Assembly (NCBI GenBank): GCA_028095005.1
Contig: JAMFTS010000069.1
Span: 36,753-100,752 of the forward strand
DNA from: Rhynchospora pubera
Taxonomy: Eukaryota; Streptophyta; Magnoliopsida; Poales; Cyperaceae
Length of the DNA stretch: 64,000 nucleotides
Direction of reading: 5' to 3'
Position 1 is the stretch's first letter, and every line of letters begins with the position of its first letter. The position numbers and the translations under genes were made by a program. The notes under the pieces were generated by a model. That model saw only the letters and a program-made list of their open reading frames with translations, was not told the origin of the DNA and made no database searches. This document shows positions 55,968 through 64,000 of the stretch, in pieces.

Positions 55968-57817
55968 CTACTTGTTCTCCTTGGTTTTGGCTAGTCTCTG
56001 TGGGTAAGGCACATTGGGGCGCGGCGTTAATTGATGGACAGCTTCATCCTTGTCTGGGTGCTTGGCTGGCTCAGGATCAGCGGGCCGCTGGTCAGTTGAG
56101 TGGGCCGCTGGTTCTGGGTCAACCAGCACGAATCCACTGTCTTCTTCAGAAACCAATTTCATCTCAGGTTCAGCGGGCCGCTGGTCATTCCTGCGGGTCG
56201 CTGATGCTGAGTCTGAAGCTGGCTCTTCAGGAATTTCAGGTCCATCGTAATTTGTGCCGCTCCTGAGCGTGATGGCATTGACGTCAGCCTTTGGATTAGG
56301 CTCTGGTTGACTGGGAAACATGCCCGTTTTGGTCATCACTCCATTTCCCGGCTGATGAATCACCGAGTTTTGCTTGTGCACCACTTGTTCTAAGAGTTCG
56401 CCTATCCTCGTAAGCTCGGTGTGAACCTTGTTGTTCCATATCCCTTGATCACGCATGAAGTTGTCAACCTGAATTCGATGCGGAGATGGTTGATTTGGTT
56501 GATTTCCTCCTTTGTTCAAATGAACACCCGGATTGGCCGCGCCATTTGGGTTCGCGTATGAGAAGCCCGGATGATTGCGCCTATCCTTGTATCCAACGGG
56601 AGGGAAGTAAGACGGCCCATTGCCAATGGCATTGACTTCCTCTTCTACGGGCTCATTTTGTTGAAGACGAGGGCATTGGGGAGCCAAATGTCCCTCTTCA
56701 TCGCAAAGTTGACACGAATGGACTTGAGCCACGGGGGTGGACTTCTTGTCATTCATTTTCTTCATCAAGGTCGTGAGTGCATCGATTTGAGATTGTAGAT
56801 GAGTTGTCTTGTCCAGTTCGAGCATCCCACGAGGTTGGTGTTGAGTCCTTGTCGAGTAGTTTGTTTGTGCAAGAGCCATCCTCTCAACCAAGTCAATTGC
56901 CGTTGCACTTCCCAAGTTTAAAAGCGATCCACCTGCAGTATTGTCCACATTTTGACGGGTTAGGTGAGTTAAGCCATCATAAAAACAGCTAATCAGTTTA
57001 GATTCCGATAAATCATGATGTGGACAAATCCTTTGCAACTCCTTAAATCTCTCCCATGCTTCCCCTAGACTCTCATCATTCTCTTGTCGGAAGTTATAGA
57101 TCTTGCGAACAATTTGGACCGTCTTCTCCCTAGGGTAGAATTTGTCCAAGAAGGCCTTAGCTAGCTCATCCCAAGTCCCAAAGGGTCGGGACTTGAATCC
57201 TGCCAGCCAAGTCTTTGCTCGGCCTCGAAGAGTGAATGGAAAGAGGGTAAGGCGGATTGTGTCATCGCGAACTTGGTCGAAATTGAGGAGAATGCAACAT
57301 TGTAAAAAGTCCTCCAAATGTAAGGTAGCGTCCTCATGCGCGTCTCCCCCAAACATGTTCTGCTGGACCAAGTTTATGATCCCTGGATTGAATGCGAAGT
57401 CTCTTGCTCGCTGGGGGTTGGGTGGGTCAACTCCAAGACCGATATTGTTTGCGGCGGGTGCTCCAATCTCACGCAAGGGGCGATTACGTGCAGCAGTCTC
57501 CCTTGCTGTGAGCTCTTCACGAACCCTACGCTCCAGGTCGGCCAAGGGAATCTCGTTGTCACCCATGCTGTTGTCGTCGGAAAAGTCGGATTCTTCGGGT
57601 TTCGGGTCCTCAATCGTATCAGACCCAAATTCAGCGGGCCGCAGGATGATCTGGCGGTCCGCTGGTTGCTGGAATGTCTGTTCTGGATCACTCTTCGACC
57701 CTCCTCCTCGTCTCTGGTATACGAGAAGAGGTGGCTGACTCGATGTGGTTGCAACAGACTTCTCTCTGCCCTCTGTCACCTTTTTAGCGGCTCGCTGGGG
57801 TTGCCTGCGGGTCGCTG
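55061..57817. repeat. GC-rich paired near-palindromes, gag and protease-RT linker cluster
   Basis: Pairs start at 55061/55081, 55151/55170, 56078/56100, 56171/56191, 57632/57653 and 57786/57805, all inside the gag-pol frame and all in linker or low-complexity parts, not in the Gag core, protease or RT. Spacing is 19-22 bp. Confidence 0.85.
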
Positions 57818-57935
57818 AAATTGGTGGTTGGTCAGGTTGAGAGACTCCTTCTTCACAAAGTCTTGGTTTCCTCGTCCTAGGGGTGCTTCCACTGTTGGTC
57901 TTCTTGTTTCCTCGTCCACCTGCCAGTGTTCTCAC
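55968..57935 (-). CDS. gag: Athila Gag (655 aa)
   Basis: It encodes the structural protein that assembles virus-like particles around element RNA. Residues 1-170 are a polar leader containing motif-derived stretches such as ISATRRQPQRAAKK and QPADRQIILRPAEFG. About 173-350 are the retrotransposon Gag core (FNPGIINLVQQNMFGGDAHE, RGRAKTWLAGFKSRPFGTWD, FLDKFYPREKTVQIVRKIYN). A CCHC zinc knuckle CQLCDEEGHLAPQC (C-x2-C-x4-H-x4-C) lies at about 404-418. About 540-655 are a linker with SATRRNDQRPAEPEMK. The ORF ends at TAG (55968-55970) and the next codons continue in the same frame into protease. In related elements gag and pol are commonly one ORF, so the TAG is either a nonsense mutation or a readthrough site. 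The flanking bases (UAG UUC) are not the classic plant readthrough context. Confidence 0.88.
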   Translation of the reverse strand: MRTLAGGRGNKKTNSGSTPRTRKPRLCEEGVSQPDQPPISATRRQPQRAAKKVTEGREKSVATTSSQPPLLVYQRRGGGSKSDPEQTFQQPADRQIILRPAEFGSDTIEDPKPEESDFSDDNSMGDNEIPLADLERRVREELTARETAARNRPLREIGAPAANNIGLGVDPPNPQRARDFAFNPGIINLVQQNMFGGDAHEDATLHLEDFLQCCILLNFDQVRDDTIRLTLFPFTLRGRAKTWLAGFKSRPFGTWDELAKAFLDKFYPREKTVQIVRKIYNFRQENDESLGEAWERFKELQRICPHHDLSESKLISCFYDGLTHLTRQNVDNTAGGSLLNLGSATAIDLVERMALAQTNYSTRTQHQPRGMLELDKTTHLQSQIDALTTLMKKMNDKKSTPVAQVHSCQLCDEEGHLAPQCPRLQQNEPVEEEVNAIGNGPSYFPPVGYKDRRNHPGFSYANPNGAANPGVHLNKGGNQPNQPSPHRIQVDNFMRDQGIWNNKVHTELTRIGELLEQVVHKQNSVIHQPGNGVMTKTGMFPSQPEPNPKADVNAITLRSGTNYDGPEIPEEPASDSASATRRNDQRPAEPEMKLVSEEDSGFVLVDPEPAAHSTDQRPADPEPAKHPDKDEAVHQLTPRPNVPYPQRLAKTKENK

Positions 57936-58022
57936 CTAGATTTGAAGAAAGCAAAAGATAGTGAAGAAGGGTAAAGAAATCTAGCAAATTAAAATAAAAT
58001 TTGAACCTAATTATCGCTACCG

Positions 58023-58040
58023 TCCCCGGCAACGGCGCCA
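58023..58040 (-). promoter_or_regulatory. Athila primer binding site (tRNA-Asp)
   Basis: On the plus strand TCCCCGGCAACGGCGCCA equals the 3' end of plant tRNA-Asp including CCA; the minus strand is the primer site, 7 nt after the 5' LTR edge at 58048. tRNA-Asp priming is typical of Athila elements. Confidence 0.9.
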
Positions 58041-59216
58041 AAAAGCTTGATGGTGATTTTCTTGCTTTAGAATTATACCCTATTCTACTCAAATTTGTAT
58101 CGCAAGCGTACGATAATCGTCTAAGTATTTTAGGGGTCGAACCACAAGGACGGATATTAGATAACTAAATTTCAATTTTACTTAATCTACTAAACTAGAG
58201 GGTTGCAAGATTATTGAGTTTGGTGTCAAGATTAACAACTTAATTAAGTAAATATTAAATAAAACAGAATACAGTAAAGATGGATTAATTGGCTAATTAG
58301 AAGTTAGGGGCTTAAGACATGCTAATTCTTTCAGTTTATTCCAGTCCTAGCGGCCCGCTGGCTTTCGAAGCGGCCCGCTAAAGTGGACTCAGGTCGCTTG
58401 ACAGATCAGCTGGTCGCTGGCTACTTGGCGGGCATAGACAACCTCGCTGGTTCACTCAGCGGTCCGCTGGTATCAAGCTGAGACTATTACTTAGTTGATT
58501 TAAATGCTGCTTTGTGTATAGAGTTGGGTTTTTGTTGAAGTGCTGCAGATCAAACTCTCGTTTTGTTTCTGGAATTCAATTCAACTAACTTCAAATCTAT
58601 CAAGTAGAACTAAACTTCAACTTTCGTTTCGTGGTCTAGTTTCTACGGGTTTACACCTTTCTAACCTATGAATTCTTACGCTTTCGCTGTTAGAAAAGAC
58701 TTATAACTCGCGTTAATTAGCCTTGGTTTAATCTTTCGATTATAAACCTTCAAGTTAACACAATTGATAATAATTTCTTAGAGAAGTTTGGACTTAACTA
58801 TCTATCTAATCAAGCAAGGCCTATACTTGATGGATACAAACAAACTAATCTAATCAATTAATTCAAATCAGATAAGCAATTAAAGAAAAGAAATAAAACA
58901 CAACATGCAACTAAGAAATCAACTAAATAACAATATCAATTCATAAACTAAAGGTTCACTGCCATGGCCCCTAAAAAGGTATCTACTCGCGATGAAACAT
59001 CAAACAGAACATCCAAGTATCAAAGAGAAAAGAAAACATAAGAAAGAAATAAAGTTACAACAGAAGAGCAACTTGATCCCTTCCTTTCTGTCTTCTGCTA
59101 CTCGACAGCGGCCCGCAGATGTCTCTGGCGACCCGCTAGACCTCTGCAGAATCGTTCTCCCTTCACCCAGAAATATTTCCTCTGATTTGCCGACCCCTCT
59201 GTCTTCAACGCTTCCT

Positions 59217-59227
59217 CCTTATATAAC
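59217..59227 (-). promoter_or_regulatory. Athila LTR TATA box
   Basis: On the minus strand GTTATATAAGG lies about 420 bp from the 5' end of the LTR, a good position for the U3 promoter. The copy in the 3' LTR is at 12957-12967. Confidence 0.65.
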
Positions 59228-59348
59228 ATTCATTGGCGGTTCCCTAGAAGTGGAGGTCGTGCAAGTAGAGACTCTAAATTTGGCTCAGACGGTTATGGAG
59301 AAGATAGCAAATCTGGCTGGCTATTTTTATCTGTCGGTTAACATCTTC

Positions 59349-59459
59349 CAGCGGCCCGCTGCTGCATCTAGCGACCCGCTGAAGTCTCCTAAATCGCAAG
59401 TCATCATCTGCTACCCGCTGCTTCACTGTGGGTCGCTGGTGAGATCTGTGGGTCGCAGG
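59349..59459. repeat. five GC-rich motif copies upstream of the LTR TATA box
   Basis: Motif starts at 59349, 59370, 59409, 59428 and 59448, lying about 120-240 bp upstream of the TATA box on the element's transcript strand. The spacing of 19-21 bp within groups looks like an array of protein-binding sites in U3. Confidence 0.7.
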
Positions 59460-59648
59460 TCTAGTCTGAAATCGCTCCAAATGTCGAGTCGAGTAACCAC
59501 ATCGCGTAGATCCTATACAAAATGAAGCAACCATGGCAGTACCTAGCTTCTAACCTAAATTAACCATTAAACATTAGAAAAAGCACATAAAATCAAGAAA
59601 TTAAGACCTATAAATGGTTGAAATACTAAGTATGAAAACCATTTATCA

Positions 59649-60150
59649 CATATAGAATAACAAATTGAACATATGAATGAACAAAGTGAACATATACACC
59701 AACAAAGTGAGACATAAAATAAACACAGAAATCTGACGAACAGCAGAACAAATTGAACACATAGAAATAACAAATTGAACAGATGAATGAACAAAGTGAA
59801 CATATACACTAACAAAATGAGATATAAAATAAACACATAAATCTGACAAGCAACAAAACAAATTGAACATATAGAATAACAAATTGAACATATGAATGAA
59901 CAAAGTGAACATATACACCAACAAAGTGAGACATAAAATAAACACAGAAATCTGATGCACAACAAAACAAATTGAACACATAGAAATAACAAATTGAACA
60001 GATGAATGAACAAAGTGAACATATAAACTAACAAAGTGAGATATAAAATTAACACATAAATCTGACAAGCAACAAAACAAATTGAACATATAGAATAACA
60101 AATTGAACATATGAATGAACAAAGTGAACATATACACCAACAAATTGAAC
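59649..60150. repeat. tandem array, period 219 bp (right part)
   Basis: ATAGAATAAC recurs at 59652, 59871 and 60090, exactly 219 bp apart. It continues the array at 11537-11787 that the Athila interrupted. Because 219 is divisible by three, frames stay open over several units (minus 59567-60202 and 59646-60407), which explains the long but meaningless ORFs. Confidence 0.9.
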
Positions 60151-61252
60151 ATAAGGAAGAAACTGAAGAGTGCGAAGGGAGGGGGAAGGGAGAGAGATGC
60201 ACAGAAGGAAGAGACTGAAGAGTGCGAAGGGAGAGGAGCGTACCCGGATGAGGAGAGAGGAGCGCTTCGCAGGGTGAGGAGAGGGCTCACTTCGCTGGGG
60301 AGAGAGGAGCCTTCGCTTCGCTGGGTTAGGAGAGGGGAACGCTTCGAGCGATGGTAGCGATGGTAGAAATAGAGATGGTAGTAATCAATTTCCAATATAA
60401 AATACATTAAAACTTAGTATAGAAAACATATCTAAACAATATAACGAAATGTATATTTCAAATATAGAAAACATTTCGAAACTTTAATTTATTTTTATTT
60501 TGACAAAGGGCTGATGGGTTGAAAAGGAAAGGAGGGAGGGAGGGACGCATCAAACATGGGATGGGAATTTTCCAAAAGAGCAAAAGGTGATGTTTTAGTT
60601 GGCTGCCGGAGGAATAAAAAAAAAGCAAACAAAATGAGAATGAAAGGGGGGAAAAACAAAAACAAAAAAGCAAAAGGAGATCCTACTCAAGTCGTCCTCC
60701 TCTTGCCGGGTGGGTCGGTTTAGCTGTTTGCAAGTCACCCCTGCCGAAATTTTTTAATGCAAGAATTAGAATAATTAAAGTTGCAATCTTAAACAGATAC
60801 TCTTTGGAATTACAAAAGTAGGGACGAAAGTTACTAATTTCTGTGCGGACCGTGCATTCTCCGTTGCCTCTGCATGTATAAATTTCTGTGCAAATCATAC
60901 TTAAAAAAATATATGTACAGATACCCAGTATGCAATATGAGTCTACGATATTATTGATTTTTTTTAATAATGAAAACCCTTAAAACACAAGAAAATGTGA
61001 ATTGTACAAAGATATCATACTCTCACTTCCATAGGTCTAGCCATATATGCATTGAATGAATTAATCGTGATTGCCGTGTGTATTATTTATCAAATTAACC
61101 AACCAATATTCTAGAAGCCATATTTTCATTTCAAATAGTAAAGAATTCAAGTCAACTAAAGCTAATTCCTTACTGCCAATCCATGTGTGTCAACACTATT
61201 CGCATTTTTGGACATCTAAGTTGAGTTAACTCAAACACGCATCATTATATTA

Positions 61253-61285
61253 AACTAGATCTGTGCGTCGACCTTCGCTTGACGA
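61253..61285 (-). other. possible Helitron-like end
   Basis: On the minus strand a small hairpin (CGTC...GACG) is followed by GCACAGATCTAG and then T, the order expected at a Helitron 3' end (hairpin, about ten bases, CTRR, T). The hairpin is short and no partner end was found. Confidence 0.2.
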
Positions 61286-61494
61286 TAATGATATCCATTG
61301 TAAATAATATTTGAGACATTACGGCATTAGTTTTTATTTTAAGTATATAGACGATTTTTAATCAATAATTTTAATATAAAAGAACTTATTTTTTAAAGTA
61401 TATTTGTTATAAGAAGATAAATTCCATAAATTGATTTGCTTAAGAATGAAAATTAATAATGATTTAAACATTCTGGTATTAATAAAAATTATTG

Positions 61495-61760
61495 TATAAA
61501 AAATTACCTTACTACTAGAAGAACAAAATTCATCCCCCATGTATTTTTTGTCTTCGAATTTTTTGTGGGCCAAATTTTTAGTATCCGTACACGTATCGCG
61601 TCTAGATTTCCATTTGAAAGTAATGCAATATCTATTATGTTTGTCTTTATTGTAAATGTGAAATAGTTGATGAAAACTTAAAAAAGATGTATTATTTATA
61701 GATAAAATTTTAGCACCCTTTGGTGGAGGAGACATCATTTGGCAATGCACCTTTTAAATA
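61495..61760. repeat. diverged direct duplication, copy 1
   Basis: Shares with 62972-63260 the blocks TAGAACAAAATTCAT (GAAGAACAAAATTCAT here), ACACGTATC, GATTTCCATTTGA, ATATCTATTATGTTTGTC and TATTTATAGATAAAAT, in the same order, with many substitutions between. Confidence 0.6.
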
Positions 61761-62971
61761 ATACCATTTGAAGCATCAAATTGATTGCATCCTTTGAAAA
61801 GATATATATTAATTGAACCCTATGAAATATATGTTAAAAGACACATTTTCATTCGCACTCATTCATTGAATAAGACTATACTCACACCTTTTCATTTGTT
61901 AACATTTAATTAACATATCTATAATTTTTTTAATAATAATTAATAATATAAAATAAAAAATGACACTTTATCATACACAATCGCACCATTTCATTTGTTA
62001 TCATTTAATTAACCTAATTATGATTTCTCAATAATAATTTAAAATAAAAAGGATACTTTATGATATATTATCCCACCATTTTATTTATTAGCATTTAAGT
62101 AACCTAATAATGATTTTTTTAATATTTATTTAAATAAAAATAATACTTTATTATATTTACAACTATCTATATGCATTTTAAGAAGGAGATGAAACAATTA
62201 TCTAATTAGTGTAAGGCATCTTTTGGGACCCATTCATTGAATATAGACTACATGAACGCACATTTTCGTTTGTTAGTATCTAATTAATCTCATTATGATT
62301 TATTAATAATAATTTCAAATAAAAGGACAACTATTTATTTTACAAATAAGAATGCAATTCTTTTTAATATTTATAAAAATTTTAGATTGTTTACAAATAA
62401 AAGGCATTACGAAATATTAAAAAATGATTGAATAAAAAAATTGTATTAAAAATGTCGAAATTAATAAGTAAATTGTAATTAAGAGTTATAAATTTTAATT
62501 TATATGATTATAGTAAATAAATAATAGGTGTGTTTATAGGTTGTCTGAAGTCTGTAATTTCTGTTCTGATATTTTTAAAAGGCTTGAAATCAAGCAACAC
62601 ACGAACATGGCAAGAAGATTTTATGTCAAAATAATAACATAAGTATTTGCGGACAAATCAATACAAAACTTGTGGGGAACCATAGATAGCCTCCTCTAAT
62701 ATGTTCTACATTGAATCGTACAATCTCGCACATAGTGTCTTGTGTAAAATTATTTTGGGTCCGTTGATAATATTCAATATCAAAATAAAAAGTATTCTAA
62801 TAAAAAAACATAATATTTTAAGTCAATATTATTGTTAATTTTAAAGTTTTGAATATTTTTAATTCATATATGTTCGTTGTTGGCCCAAATGCATAAATAT
62901 GAAAAAAAAAATATTGGAAACAAATTCTTGTTAAATTTGAAATCGACATGATTTAAGAGAAAAAAATGTAT

Positions 62972-63260
62972 TGCATAAAAAGTTACCTTAATATCTAGTA
63001 GAACAAAATTCATGCTTCATGTATTTTCCGTCTTCCAATCAGTTGCAAGCCAAATTTTTCGTGACCCTTACACGTATCACATCTGGATTTCCATTTGATA
63101 GTGATGTGATATCTATTATGTTTGTCATTTTTGTATATGTTAAATGGTTAATGAAAATTTTGAAAATGGAGTACTATTTATAGATAAAATATTAGCATCT
63201 TTTGGTGAAAGAGACATCGACTCGATTACATCATTTGACGAGACATTTTTTAAATCGCAC
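62972..63260. repeat. diverged direct duplication, copy 2
   Basis: Partner of 61495-61760. Sequence just downstream (CATCTTTATTATATGTAA at about 63318) also resembles a block near 10505-10525, so the family is dispersed. It could be part of an unrecognised transposon; boundaries are not clear. Confidence 0.6.
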
Positions 63261-63517
63261 ATTTTAACACATTATTTTGATAGACACCCTTTCATTCGCA
63301 TCTTTTGGAGTCATCCACACATCTTTATTATATGTAAGATTGACCACACAAATTTACACATTAAACATCATCAAAACCTACATATTTAACTTCACACACA
63401 AACCATAAAATTAAACGTTGAACACAAACAATCAAATATAACTTCACACACATGCAAACAAATTAAAATTTAATATAAAAAATATTAATTTTTTGCATAA
63501 TCAACCGTATTATTGTA

Positions 63518-63539
63518 ATATATATATATATATATATAT
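63518..63539. repeat. TA microsatellite
   Basis: Eleven TA/AT dinucleotides in a row. Confidence 0.9.
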
Positions 63540-64000
63540 TTCCATAAACTGAATTATTTGTTAATTCTATTTCTCTCTCATTATTAGAGCATGACTTTGA
63601 ATAAATGGTGAGCCTCAACGGTTATAACAACTATCAACTATGCGTTAATGCGAGAGCACAATGGAGAAATGAATGAAAGGGACGAAAACAATTGAATAAG
63701 AAAAATATGCTATGGTCTCTTTCCTTATGAGGCTTTGTCGTTTTCCTTTTTTTATTTTTCTTTTTAAATCAGAGACCCATTGCCATTGGAGCAGCAACTA
63801 GCAAGCTAGCAACCTACCAAATGGTTCGCTCCAATCATAAAATAATATGAAATATAGAAAAAAAATAAAATGAAACACACTCATTTCATTTGTCAAGCAA
63901 GGCACATGTCTAATTCAAGACTAGACACTTTCATATTTTTCGATCTTTAACAACCAAATATATTAACATAATCATAATTTTTGAAGAACAAACTCAATCA

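Larger units (their letters stand above)
11788..59648 (-). mobile_element. Athila-type Ty3/gypsy retrotransposon with two nested insertions
   Basis: The two 1601-bp LTRs are nearly identical and begin TG and end CA; TSD CATAT (11783-11787, 59649-59653). On the minus strand the order is: 5' LTR (58048-59648), tRNA-Asp primer site, gag, protease, RT, RNase H, integrase, a separate 582-aa ORF, polypurine tract, 3' LTR (11788-13388). The tRNA-Asp primer, the DLGAS protease motif and an extra ORF after pol fit the Athila lineage. Insertions: Tat-lineage element (25626-54436) in the RT and TR-GAG element (19402-24968) in the RNase H. Without them and their TSDs the element is about 13.5 kb. By eye I count about four substitutions between the LTRs, so insertion was recent. 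Confidence 0.92.
58048..59648 (-). repeat. Athila 5' LTR
   Basis: 1601 bp, matching 11788-13388 with about four substitutions seen by eye (for example GATTATTGAG here against GATTGTTGAG, and GTAACCACATC against GTAGCCACATC). Confidence 0.95.
11287..60393. mobile_element. non-autonomous MULE-like element B, split by the Athila nest
   Basis: Flanked by a perfect 9-bp duplication AATATAAAA (11278-11286 and 60394-60402). The terminal inverted repeats run about 48 bp: the left end reads CAGAAATTATAACCACCATC and ends in CTACCATCGCT (about 11334). The right end read inward on the minus strand starts GGAAATTGATTACTACCATC and ends with the same CTACCATCGCT. Then follow a pyrimidine-rich arm (left), a 219-bp tandem array and a purine-rich arm (right). 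Removing the Athila insertion and one TSD leaves about 1241 bp. No transposase is present, so it depends on an autonomous MULE. This is the oldest layer of the nest at this site. Confidence 0.7.
60403..64000. other. AT-rich right flank, no supported gene
   Basis: About 3.6 kb with no recognisable coding domain. It contains a diverged direct duplication (61495-61760 and 62972-63260), a TA microsatellite (63518-63539) and a possible Helitron-like end (61253-61285). The 130-codon minus-strand frame at 61358-61750 is AT-rich, covers one copy of the duplication and is disrupted in the other, so it is not called. Confidence 0.6.

Noticed and set aside
59567..60407. Long minus-strand ORFs (211 and 253 aa) over the 219-bp array, and similar ones at 11338-11832 and 6714-7265
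   Set aside because: They are translations of tandem repeats whose period keeps the frame open; hydrophobic low-complexity repeats with no domain.

Overview
The window is gene-poor, AT-rich plant nuclear DNA, dominated by a nest of transposable elements. Plant origin is shown by Athila- and Tat-type Ty3/gypsy polyproteins, a tRNA-Asp primer site typical of Athila, a tRNA-iMet primer site, MULE-type elements with 9-bp target-site duplications (TSDs) and a 'CCGTTTGG' type MITE. It is most likely an angiosperm and probably a eudicot; the species cannot be read from the sequence. I see no convincing host gene, rRNA, tRNA or CRISPR array.

Layout. 1-6158: AT-rich flank with one MITE (614-770) and two head-to-head Helitron-like ends (3491-3669). 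6168-9161: non-autonomous MULE-like element (TSD ATTGGTTAA) with a 101-bp tandem array, split by a 1767-bp solo LTR (7289-9055, TSD GCGAG). 9171-11277: non-coding. 11287-60393: a second MULE-like element of the same design (TSD AATATAAAA, 219-bp tandem array), split by a minus-strand Athila-type retrotransposon (11788-59648, 1601-bp LTRs, TSD CATAT). That Athila is itself split twice: by a plus-strand terminal-repeat element carrying only gag (TR-GAG, 19402-24968, TSD TAGAT) and by a giant minus-strand Tat-lineage element (25626-54436, 28.8 kb, LTRs of about 7.1 kb, TSD CCTGG). 60403-64000: AT-rich flank with a diverged direct duplication.

How the parts work together. The Athila has gag, protease, reverse transcriptase (RT), RNase H and integrase in one frame on the minus strand, apart from two point stops, plus a separate 582-aa ORF downstream of pol. 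The Tat-lineage element has a 2485-aa Gag-like ORF, an intact second RNase H and integrase, but no RT catalytic core. It also carries two plus-strand (antisense) genes in its 3' region, one with its own TATA box and a likely 96-bp intron. The TR-GAG has no pol at all. All three retroelements have nearly identical LTR pairs, so all inserted recently, and the last two must have moved with enzymes supplied in trans.

Most unusual signals. (1) Dozens of copies of a GC-rich near-palindrome (consensus CAGCGGGYCGCWGG), mostly in pairs 19-22 bp apart, spread through coding and non-coding parts of the Athila and seen nowhere else in the window. (2) A hairpin with base-pair-preserving changes, present three times in each giant Tat LTR. 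(3) The antisense gene module of the Tat element, one of whose proteins resembles the sense-strand extra protein of the Athila.
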